A stretch of DNA of 64,000 bases from contig JBBDPC010000005.1 of assembly GCA_040876735.1 (NCBI GenBank), forward strand, positions 62,001 through 126,000, given 5' to 3'. The translations under genes were made by a program, and so were the position numbers. Shown here one piece after another: positions 46,319 to 54,146 of this stretch. The DNA comes from Natronomicrosphaera sp040876735 (lineage in GTDB: Bacteria; Planctomycetota; Phycisphaerae; Phycisphaerales; Phycisphaeraceae). The stretch's first letter is position 1, and each line of letters begins with the position of its first letter. The notes beneath the pieces were generated by a model. The model was not told where the DNA came from and did no database searches. It was given only the letters and a program-made list of their open reading frames with translations.

Positions 46319-47485
46319 TCAGGTGAGCGCGTGCATGTTCATGGCCAGCGCGGCATCGCGCGCCGCCCAGACGGTCTGCTCGTAGCTGTCGGCTCGACCG
46401 TCGATGACGTCGGCCACACGCACCGCCGCGCCCGTATGTGCCGATTCGAGGCAGGCGTAGACGATGGCCTCGGCTTCAATCGCTCGTCGCGGGTCGCCCA
46501 CGACGAAGGCCTGCGGATCGTCGAAACGGTTCAGCAGTTCCTGGTAGCTGTGGGCGAACGGGTTGTCGGGGATCTGCTTCGAAACCGACGATGCGTCATA
46601 TCGTGGCGGCTCGGGCTGGTCGTCGCGGCCGGTACAGGTGACCTTGCCGTCGTGGAAGCTGCCGTCCGTGCCCCAGATTTGCACGTGGCGGTGGCCTTTG
46701 CCGCGGCCGCCGCTCATGACCGTCCACTGCACCACGACCCCCGAGGCGAAGCGGAGTACAGCGGCGGCAAGGTCTTCCGTGTCGACGGCGACGCGTCCCC
46801 ACCGCTCGTTTTCGCGCACCGGTTCAATCTGGCGTGTCTGGGCGTAGGCGGTTTCGCAGGGGCCGAACGCTTCGAGCATCCAGTGCGTGCGGTGGACGCC
46901 GTGGTCGATGAACCAGCCAGCGCCGGCCATGCCCTTGAGGTGTCGCCAGGGCGTCATGAAGAATCCGCCGTGCAGGTCGATCACCGCCTGGTCGAGCATG
47001 AACGTGGGCTGGCCGATCTGCAGGCCGCGGCGGAGCCAGTCCAGCGTCAGCCGTTCGCCTCGGCCGAGCACCGAAGGTTCACAGACAACCATCGGCGTGC
47101 CGGTGCGATCGGCGAGGTCGGCCATCTGCTTCGCGTCGCGGATCGCCAGTCCGATGGGCTTTTGCATCTGCACGCCGATGCCCGCGTTCAATAGCGCCTC
47201 GGCAACCTCCAGGTGCAGGTGATGCGGCAACAGCACGCTGACGATGTCCGGCTTGTGAACCCCCTCAATCAGGGCATGCCAATCTTCAAGCACGGTCGGT
47301 CGGCGATCGCCGGCCGTGTCGGGCCAATGTCTCTCAACCCATTGCCCGGCCCGCCCGGGGTAGCTGTCGACCACGGCAGTCACGTCGATGAGGGGCTGAT
47401 CGGACATCGCGTTGAGGGCGCGGACGCCATCGAGATGCGCCTCTGCGATGTGACCGAGGCCGACGAGGGCGAGTTTCGCAGACAT
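46319..47485 (-). CDS. Gfo/Idh/MocA-family NAD(P)-dependent oxidoreductase
   Basis: A 388-residue protein starting at ATG 47485, with AGGAG six bases upstream. The Rossmann motif LALVGLGHIAEAHLDGV is at the N-terminus, with the EKP-equivalent VQMQKPIGLAIRDAKQM near residue 115. The C-terminal sheet domain has GMAGAGWFIDHGVHRTHWM with the catalytic-region His residues. The family oxidises or reduces sugars, inositols and their derivatives. It is the last gene of a leftward operon with a rhamnosidase-like enzyme, a sodium:solute symporter and a small membrane protein, so an imported monosaccharide or keto-sugar is the likely substrate. It is cytoplasmic. Confidence 0.92.
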   Translation of the reverse strand: MSAKLALVGLGHIAEAHLDGVRALNAMSDQPLIDVTAVVDSYPGRAGQWVERHWPDTAGDRRPTVLEDWHALIEGVHKPDIVSVLLPHHLHLEVAEALLNAGIGVQMQKPIGLAIRDAKQMADLADRTGTPMVVCEPSVLGRGERLTLDWLRRGLQIGQPTFMLDQAVIDLHGGFFMTPWRHLKGMAGAGWFIDHGVHRTHWMLEAFGPCETAYAQTRQIEPVRENERWGRVAVDTEDLAAAVLRFASGVVVQWTVMSGGRGKGHRHVQIWGTDGSFHDGKVTCTGRDDQPEPPRYDASSVSKQIPDNPFAHSYQELLNRFDDPQAFVVGDPRRAIEAEAIVYACLESAHTGAAVRVADVIDGRADSYEQTVWAARDAALAMNMHALT

Positions 47486-47579
47486 GGGTGCTCCTGCCGG
47501 GTCGGCGGTGTACGTGTGGGTGGACGGGCGGCTGGTGGTCGATGGCCGCGACCGACGAAGCTGCAGCCTTGGATTCATG

Positions 47580-47855
47580 TCAGCGGGCAGGCGGCGTCCC
47601 CTCCTGCCTGTTCCCCCGGCGGGGGCGCAGCCCGAGGGCGATCAGACCAAGCCCGAGCAGCAACAGCAAGGCGCCGCAGATGTAGTCGATGAGGGCGCCG
47701 CGGGGCTCGATGTCCGCAACCTGCGGCGTGAGCAGCAGGAGCACGGCGATGAGCGTCACGATCACGCCATGAATCAGCGAAACACGTGGCCCGGTCTTTT
47801 GCGACGCGGTGGAGGATTGGGGGGAAAGGTTGACAGGGCGCGGTTGGTTGCTCAT
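47580..47855 (-). CDS. Small two-helix membrane protein coupled to the symporter
   Basis: A 91-residue protein. Its ATG overlaps the symporter stop codon (ATGA), implying translational coupling. Two hydrophobic helices are visible (VSLIHGVIVTLIAVLLLLT and ICGALLLLLGLGLIALGL) and the tail is basic. No known family was recognised. Small partners encoded next to SSS transporters are known, but this one could simply be a stabilising or unrelated peptide. Confidence 0.7.
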   Translation of the reverse strand: MSNQPRPVNLSPQSSTASQKTGPRVSLIHGVIVTLIAVLLLLTPQVADIEPRGALIDYICGALLLLLGLGLIALGLRPRRGNRQEGTPPAR

Positions 47856-49492
47856 CAGAACATCAGACTCCAGAAGACGTAGATGGCCATCCCTCCGAGA
47901 AACAGCGCGGCGACCATGGAAAGGATGTGAGCCGGCACATTGCGCGGCAATCCGACGCCGGCCGTCTGGCTCACGATCCCCCGGCCGGGCAACAGCAGCG
48001 AGCCTCCCACGGCGACCAGCAAGGTGATCAGGAACGTTGTCAAGGCTCGGAAGTTGAAGGTTTGCTCACCCACCATTGAGGTGTAGGTGGCGAACAGCGC
48101 TTCGTAGCGCGGATCGCGACTGACGATCTGCTCGAAGAGGATCAGGCCGATCGACCAGCCGCCTCCGACAACCAGCCCCGCCAGTGCCCCGGCGCTGGTG
48201 GCGCGGCGCCAGAGGCAACCGAGGATGGTGACCGCGCCGAACGGCGGCATGATCGTAACCAGCACGGAGATGGCGAACAGCACCATGCCCCCGGTGTTGG
48301 TGCTTACGAGAATCGCCGTGCCGATCGCCGCGAGGGTAAAGAGTACGCCTGCCACGCGGGAGACGGTGACGTAGTGGTGGTTGGAGCGGCCGGGCACGAG
48401 GAACCGCTTGTAGATTTCGTGGGTGAACATGCCGCAAAAAGCGTTGATCTGTGAGTCTGCCGAAGAAAAGAACCCGGCGATCATGCCGATGATCACCATG
48501 CCATAGAGACCGCTGGGGAGCATGTGGCGGATGAGGGTGGGGATGGCTTCGTCATGATGGCCGAGGTCGGGGAACAGCGAGATAGCCGCCAGCGCCGGAA
48601 TCGTGACCACGAAAGGCATGAGAATCATGTACCAGAAAGCGGCGCCGAGGTAGCTGACGATTGCGCTGTCGCTGTCGCGTGCCGAGAGTGGGCGCTGCAC
48701 GACCTGCGCTTCGCTGGACCAGTAACTCATCCCCATCGCCAGTCCGCCAAACAGCACCACCGACAACGAGCCCAGTGAATCGGTGTGCCACTGCCAGGGA
48801 TTGTTTTTTCCTTCCGGGAGCGCCTCGGCGATGGCAGCAAAACCACCTGCGTGCACAATGGCGGTGATGGCCAGAATCACCATCGGAAAGAACATGAGCA
48901 CGAGTTGCAGCAGGTCGGTTGCGACGACCGCTCGGAATCCGCCCATGAGCGTGTACCCGGCGGCGATCACCGAGAGGACGACCAGCGACCAGTAAAGGTC
49001 CCACCCGACCAACTGGTTGAGAATGAAGGCTCCGCCGAAGATGTACAGCCCCAGGTTGAACAGCATCCAGACGAAGACCCAGATCAAGCTGTAGGCCACC
49101 CCCACCGACGTGCTATAGCGCCGTTCGAGCCAGTCGCCCAGCGTGCGGGCGTTAAGGCCGCGGAGCTGGCGCATCACGAACAGGGCAACGAACCCCATCG
49201 CCAGCGCGCCAGTGACCATGTCATGGACCGCGATCATGCCCAACAGGTAGACGAACCCCGCCCGACCGACGAAGTCGTTGATGTTCAGGTTGGTGGCCAC
49301 CGTCGACAAGGAAGCGACGAAGCCGGGCACTTCGCGGTCGGCCAGGTAGGCGCTGTCCAGCGATACACCCGCCTGCTTGCGAAAGGCCCAGCCCGCGTAC
49401 AGCACGCCGCCGATGAAAACCAAGATCATGCCCCACTCGGTCCAGACCAGGGGGATCGTCTCCGGTATTGCTGCGAGCATGCTCAAACCCAC
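47855..49492 (-). CDS. Sodium:solute symporter (SSS family)
   Basis: About 545 residues with around 13 to 15 membrane helices. The start is taken at GTG 49492, because AGGGAG lies seven bases upstream; ATG 49480 is the alternative. SSS landmarks include SAYLADREVPGFVASLS, then TVATNLNINDFVGRAGFVY near the N-terminus (sodium and substrate helix), LMGGFRAVVATDLLQLVLM, and MIAGFFSSADSQINAFCG with the conserved Ser region. It would import a sugar or uronate with sodium across the inner membrane. It is encoded 17 bases after the GH78-like rhamnosidase gene, so rhamnose or a rhamnosyl-uronate is a reasonable inferred substrate. Confidence 0.93.
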   Translation of the reverse strand: MGLSMLAAIPETIPLVWTEWGMILVFIGGVLYAGWAFRKQAGVSLDSAYLADREVPGFVASLSTVATNLNINDFVGRAGFVYLLGMIAVHDMVTGALAMGFVALFVMRQLRGLNARTLGDWLERRYSTSVGVAYSLIWVFVWMLFNLGLYIFGGAFILNQLVGWDLYWSLVVLSVIAAGYTLMGGFRAVVATDLLQLVLMFFPMVILAITAIVHAGGFAAIAEALPEGKNNPWQWHTDSLGSLSVVLFGGLAMGMSYWSSEAQVVQRPLSARDSDSAIVSYLGAAFWYMILMPFVVTIPALAAISLFPDLGHHDEAIPTLIRHMLPSGLYGMVIIGMIAGFFSSADSQINAFCGMFTHEIYKRFLVPGRSNHHYVTVSRVAGVLFTLAAIGTAILVSTNTGGMVLFAISVLVTIMPPFGAVTILGCLWRRATSAGALAGLVVGGGWSIGLILFEQIVSRDPRYEALFATYTSMVGEQTFNFRALTTFLITLLVAVGGSLLLPGRGIVSQTAGVGLPRNVPAHILSMVAALFLGGMAIYVFWSLMF

Positions 49493-49509
49493 GTGATGAC
49501 TCCCTCTTC

Positions 49510-52020
49510 TCAATCTGCCCGCATTGTGGATGTCTGCGCTTCGGTCCCGGCCTGCAGCCAGCCGGCGACAGCAGCGCCTTCGAACGACGTGGGGCCGCTG
49601 GTGAGCGCGATGATCTGGTCGCGGAGATGCAGTTCGCCCCGCAGGCCGGCCGGCAGCGTGATCGTGCCGCGCAACCGTTCGCCGTCACGTTCCAGTTCCG
49701 CCTCAATTCGACCTTTGGGATGGATCACCTGTCCGCGGATGTGGCGTAGCGGCCCTGGCTGCGGCCGCACCACGACGTCGGGGAAGCCGAACCCGGCGGG
49801 GCGGATCCCCAGCACACTGCACAACAGGTGATAGAGCGGATGCGAGCCCCAGGCGTGACAGTCGCTGCGCGTCGGCTCGGGCTGCTCGGGTGGCGTGGTC
49901 AAGCCCAACTCCGGCAGGCCCCGCCACAGCTCCAGGCGATCGAAGAAGGCGTCCATCCGCCCCGAGGCCGCCGCGGTTTCGAGCAGGTAGAACGAGAAAT
50001 AGATCGTGGATCGCACCAGGTCCCGCTCGCAAAACAACGCCTCTGCCAGACGGTCTCGCAGGGCGGGTTCGAGTGTGCCGCCCAGGATGGCCAGACAGGC
50101 GCTGTGTTCGCCGAAGAGCGTGTGGTCGACATCCTCGGCCAGCAAGCCTCGCTGTGGGCAGAAGAACAGCCGCATCGCCGCCGCACTCACCCGCTTGGCC
50201 TCGCTCTCATCGCGGTCGGCCAGCGCCGGCTCACCGAGCCACCGCTCCAGTTTCGCCTTCAGCCGCAGCACCAGCACGTAATGCCAGCTCAAGGCGCCAC
50301 TGGGCCCGTGCGCCAGTGTTGGCGGCATGCCAGCGGTCCAATCCGGCACCCAGTCCACGAAGTTCCACCCCAATGGGCCATGCACCACGCCTTCCGATCC
50401 GACGTGGTGGCGGAACGCTTCGAGCACACAGCGCACGCCGGGCATCTGCTGGCGCACAAACGCCTCGTCGCCGCGCCACATGGCGAAATCGTGCACCATC
50501 GCCACCCACCACAGCGAAAATGGCGGAATGGTCTGCGGGTCAAGATTGCTGCACGGATAGCGCGACCAGGTCAGGCCGTCGTGGTCGCGGCTGAGTCCGA
50601 ACATGCGGATGGCTTTGCGGGGCAGGCGGTCGTCGCCATCAGCGGCATAGGTGGTGAGCACCTCCAGGCGCGTGTCGCCGACGTACATGAGTTGCTCGTA
50701 ATAAGGGCAGTCCATGTAGGTTTCGTGCATGCACATCTGCATGCCACGGCGAAGAATCGGCAGCGTGGCGTTGAGCCGGTCGTCGGAGCAGTCCAAAGCA
50801 TCCTGGAACGTGGTGGGATAGCGGGTTTCGCGGAAGCCGAGTCCTTCGATGGTCAGCCCCTGCTCGCCAGTCTCGACGCAGAGTTCGACGTATCGGCCGG
50901 CACGCCACCACAGCGGCTGGAAGGTGTGGCTGGCCTCGCCGGGCAGAAAGACATCGCCCTTGCCGACGAAGTAACGGCCAAGCACCTCATTGCGATTGCC
51001 CTTCTGGTTGTTGCGCGGGTTGGGGTCCACGTACGCGCCGTCGGCAACGTGTTTCGGCGGATCGACATAGGCGCTCTCGGCCCAGTGCATGCGGATGCGC
51101 GACCCCGGGCCGCCGACAGCTTTGAGCCATGAATAGGCGCAGAGGTATCGATTCAGATCGAGAATCGCCCGCTGGCGCGTGTGCGGCGGAACCTGCACTG
51201 GCTGGCCCTGCTCGAACAATCGCTGCCAGGTGGCTGTCAGCGCCTCCTCTGTGGCAATGGGTTCAGTAACGGGATCCTGTTCACGGGACAAGTGCTGGAC
51301 GGCCCGGACGGTGACGGTGGACCAGGGCTGGTCGACCATCGCCGGCAACTCCGCCGGCTTCAACGTGTGCTCGCGGAGTGTATGGCCGTAGGGCACGCCG
51401 CCGGATCGGCCGATCAGCCCCGCCTTCGCCGGTTGCCAGCCCTCGCCGCCGCCATCGGGTTCGAAGTCATCTGCGGCGGCATCGATCTGCTCAAATCCGC
51501 CAGCAAGGAACCCTGCCTCATGTTGAGGCGGTTCGAGAAATGTTCGTCCGTCGAGGGAACGAACCTCCCATGCCGCCACGCCCGTGCTCAGTCGCTCGGT
51601 GCATGGAGCCTCGGCCGCAAGCAGGAAGCCCGGGTGCACGTGCATCTGAGCCGAGGGTGCCAGCCGCTTTTCCACCCCAAGACACCAGCAGCGTGCCACC
51701 AGTGTGTGCTCGGTAGCCGACAGTTCCAGCTCATAGGTTTCGTAGTACCACCACTGTGGCGCCCCGCGTTCAGGGCCGCGACCAATACGCTCGCCATCGA
51801 GGAACAACTCGTACCGTTCGTCGGCGGTGACGTGGATTCGCACCTTCACTGGCTGATTGAGCGCGAATCGGAGCCGGCAGGCCCAGACCATCGGCGGCTG
51901 CTCGACCGCAGGCGGCTGGAGCCAGTTCGCCGGCCAAGGCGAGGGCCCGAACGGCGTCGGACCGGCTTCCGCAAACGACGGCCGGTCGGTCAGGACGCGT
52001 CGAGCGTGCGTTTCACTCAT
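49510..52020 (-). CDS. GH78-like alpha-L-rhamnosidase (divergent, cytoplasmic)
   Basis: An 836-residue protein without a signal peptide. N-terminal beta-sandwich domains (RIHVTADERYELFLDGERIG, GERGAPQWWYYETYELELS) are followed by a six-hairpin barrel. The GH78 signature appears as MDCPYYEQLMYVGDTRLEV in place of the usual DCPQRxERxGWxGD, and FVDWVPDW and CHAWGSHPLYHLL follow at the expected points. The C-terminal beta domain ends with HIRGQVIHPKGRIEAEL. It would release L-rhamnose or a related residue from imported oligosaccharides. It is first in the leftward operon with the symporter. Activity on a variant sugar is possible, given the altered signature. Confidence 0.85.
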   Translation of the reverse strand: MSETHARRVLTDRPSFAEAGPTPFGPSPWPANWLQPPAVEQPPMVWACRLRFALNQPVKVRIHVTADERYELFLDGERIGRGPERGAPQWWYYETYELELSATEHTLVARCWCLGVEKRLAPSAQMHVHPGFLLAAEAPCTERLSTGVAAWEVRSLDGRTFLEPPQHEAGFLAGGFEQIDAAADDFEPDGGGEGWQPAKAGLIGRSGGVPYGHTLREHTLKPAELPAMVDQPWSTVTVRAVQHLSREQDPVTEPIATEEALTATWQRLFEQGQPVQVPPHTRQRAILDLNRYLCAYSWLKAVGGPGSRIRMHWAESAYVDPPKHVADGAYVDPNPRNNQKGNRNEVLGRYFVGKGDVFLPGEASHTFQPLWWRAGRYVELCVETGEQGLTIEGLGFRETRYPTTFQDALDCSDDRLNATLPILRRGMQMCMHETYMDCPYYEQLMYVGDTRLEVLTTYAADGDDRLPRKAIRMFGLSRDHDGLTWSRYPCSNLDPQTIPPFSLWWVAMVHDFAMWRGDEAFVRQQMPGVRCVLEAFRHHVGSEGVVHGPLGWNFVDWVPDWTAGMPPTLAHGPSGALSWHYVLVLRLKAKLERWLGEPALADRDESEAKRVSAAAMRLFFCPQRGLLAEDVDHTLFGEHSACLAILGGTLEPALRDRLAEALFCERDLVRSTIYFSFYLLETAAASGRMDAFFDRLELWRGLPELGLTTPPEQPEPTRSDCHAWGSHPLYHLLCSVLGIRPAGFGFPDVVVRPQPGPLRHIRGQVIHPKGRIEAELERDGERLRGTITLPAGLRGELHLRDQIIALTSGPTSFEGAAVAGWLQAGTEAQTSTMRAD

Positions 52021-52253
52021 CCCGATTCATTCCGTCAAGAACTGAAATTTCCGTCGACGCATCGCGGCCTGCGCCGCGTGTGATCTACTACCACGCCCCC
52101 CCAAGACGTTGTCCCGTCACTGAAACCATCGACGCGTAAACGCCCTTGCTTCCACGTCAAATCAAATATACCATGCCACCTTCTGCTTGTCATTCAGAGG
52201 CCAACGATCATGGCCCCTACCACCCCGCGCCCAGCATCCTGGAGATCGCATTC
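52021..52253. promoter_or_regulatory. Divergent promoter region with degenerate operator-like sequences
   Basis: This 233-base region separates the leftward rhamnosidase operon from the rightward alpha-galactosidase gene. GCTTCCACGTCAAATC at 52148-52163 resembles half of the CACGTG palindrome (compare GATTCCACGTGAAACC at site 5). It is not a full copy, so control by the same factor is uncertain. Confidence 0.3.
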
Positions 52254-54098
52254 ATGATCAGGCTAACCGCCCTGACGAAGACCTTTGCCCGGCCGTTTCG
52301 CTCGCTCACCCCGAGATGTGGGCTGATGGCCCTGCTGCTGCTCGCCCTGGCCGGCCCCGGTGCGGCGCAGCAGACGTCGCCCACGCAGGCGGCAGAGGCG
52401 CCGGAGCCGACGGTCGAGACGCCGCTGCCCACGCCGGGCATGGGCTGGGCCACGTTCAACTTCTTTATTGCGATGCACAATGAGGACGTGTTCCACCAGT
52501 TGGCCGAGGCGTTCGAGGCCTCGGGGCTGCGGGATGCCGGCTACGACATTCTGCGCATCGACGGCGGCTGGTGGGGCTACGATGGCGGCGAACGCCACTA
52601 CTACTGGACCGAGGCCGGCGAATACGAAGACGGCACGCCCTACAAGCCCGGCGACCCGCACGTCGACCCGGCCGACTACCCCCACGGCCTCAAGGCCCTG
52701 GCCGAACATCTGCACGAGCGCGGCTTCAAGTTCGGCTTCTACCTCGACCCCAACATCTCGATGGGCGTGGCTGGCAACTACCCGAACAACGAAGAAGAGG
52801 AAGTCCCGCCGCCGGTGACCGGCGCCGACCTGGTCCGGCAGCACGCCGCATTCGTGGCCGAGAACCAGATCGATCACCTGTTTTTCGACGGCTACGCCTG
52901 GTCGCCGAGTGAAAAGGGCGACGAGCCGTACGCGGTGATGTACGAGGAGCTGCGCCGCCACGCCGAGGAGCAGGGCCGGCCGATCATCGTCTCGACCAAC
53001 GGCTGGAGCGGACGGGAATACGCGGATGAGTGGCGCACGGGTCCGGACATCGACTACCCCTGGGACCTGATTCTTCAATGCATCGGCACGGCCGCCGACC
53101 CGGGCGAAGCCGGCCACGGCCGCTGGGCGAACCCGGACTACCTGATGGTCGGGTTCATCGATGACGAGGAGGCTCGGAGCCAGATGAGCCTCTGGTGCGT
53201 GGCCGGTGCTCCGCTCTACCTCTCGCACGACCATCGCGTGCTGAATGAGTGGGACCGGTACGTGCTGCTGAACACCGAGGCAATCGCGGTGAACCAGGAT
53301 CTCGGCGGCGAGCCGGGCCGGCGCATCCGCAACGAGAACGGGCAGCAGGTCTGGGCTCGTCCCCTGGCCGACGGCTCGACGGCGGTGGTGTTGCTCAACG
53401 CCGGCGATGAGCCGGCCAGCGTGAGCATCACATGGGAGGAGCTGGACCTGCCCGAGGGTCCGGTGCAGATCCGCGACCTCTGGGCCCACGAAAACCTCGA
53501 GGCCAGCGAAGACGGCTACACGGCGGAAGATCTGCCGGGTCGCGGCGTGGCGTTCCTCAAGCTTATGCCGGGCGACGAGCCGCTGCCCGAGCCCGAGCCG
53601 ACTTGGGCCGAGCACCCCGGCGAGAAGCCGGACTTCACGCCAATCGAGCCCGGGGAAGGCTGGCGTTACAGCACCAGCATGCCGCGTGACGCCGAGGCGC
53701 TGGCCGCGCTGTTCGATCACGATCCGGATACGCACTTCGCCAGCCCCACCAGCCCCGACGACTACATCGAGATCGCCTTCGACGAGCCGACGACGCTCGA
53801 CCGCATCGTGATCGACACACCGGGCCACAAGAAGCCGGCAGGCCCGAACCCCTGGCCTTATGAGGTCTATGCCCAGCGGTCCACCTATGCCGTGGAGGTG
53901 TCCGAGGACGGCGAGAACTTCGAGAGCCTGGTGGAGGACTCACTCGGGCCTCGCTATACCATCGCCAGCTTCGATCCGGTGAGCGTGCAGGCAGTGCGGA
54001 TCGTCATCCGCGAACGTCAGCAGACCAGCGTCTATGACGATTCGTACTGGGACGCGCACGACATCTACCTGTTCAACACCGAGGCATCGTCGCCCTGA
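52254..54098 (+). CDS. Secreted GH27 alpha-galactosidase with C-terminal discoidin/CBM32-like domain
   Basis: A 614-residue protein starting at ATG 52254, with GGAG nine bases upstream and a signal peptide (LMALLLLALAGPGAA to QQ). The GH27 barrel is clear: PGMGWATFNFF, AGYDILRIDGGWWGYD, GFKFGFYLDPNISMG, DHLFFDGYAW (Asp about 212, nucleophile position), and RTGPDIDYPWD (acid/base Asp about 265 or 267). The usual beta C-terminal domain follows (AIAVNQDLGGEPGRRI). Residues about 470-610 match an F5/8 type C fold (ALFDHDPDTHFASPTSPDD, YIEIAFDEPTTLDRIVID). It removes alpha-linked galactose from glycans outside the cytoplasm. The membrane protein gene begins 48 bases later. Confidence 0.92.
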   Translation: MIRLTALTKTFARPFRSLTPRCGLMALLLLALAGPGAAQQTSPTQAAEAPEPTVETPLPTPGMGWATFNFFIAMHNEDVFHQLAEAFEASGLRDAGYDILRIDGGWWGYDGGERHYYWTEAGEYEDGTPYKPGDPHVDPADYPHGLKALAEHLHERGFKFGFYLDPNISMGVAGNYPNNEEEEVPPPVTGADLVRQHAAFVAENQIDHLFFDGYAWSPSEKGDEPYAVMYEELRRHAEEQGRPIIVSTNGWSGREYADEWRTGPDIDYPWDLILQCIGTAADPGEAGHGRWANPDYLMVGFIDDEEARSQMSLWCVAGAPLYLSHDHRVLNEWDRYVLLNTEAIAVNQDLGGEPGRRIRNENGQQVWARPLADGSTAVVLLNAGDEPASVSITWEELDLPEGPVQIRDLWAHENLEASEDGYTAEDLPGRGVAFLKLMPGDEPLPEPEPTWAEHPGEKPDFTPIEPGEGWRYSTSMPRDAEALAALFDHDPDTHFASPTSPDDYIEIAFDEPTTLDRIVIDTPGHKKPAGPNPWPYEVYAQRSTYAVEVSEDGENFESLVEDSLGPRYTIASFDPVSVQAVRIVIRERQQTSVYDDSYWDAHDIYLFNTEASSP

Positions 54099-54146
54099 GC
54101 GGCGGTCGGCAACGTCGGTTTTCCCGCTTGTGACAAGGGTTCGCCC

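Noticed and set aside
52263..53828. 521-codon minus-strand frame opposite the GH27 gene
   Set aside because: The plus strand has an unmistakable GH27 enzyme.
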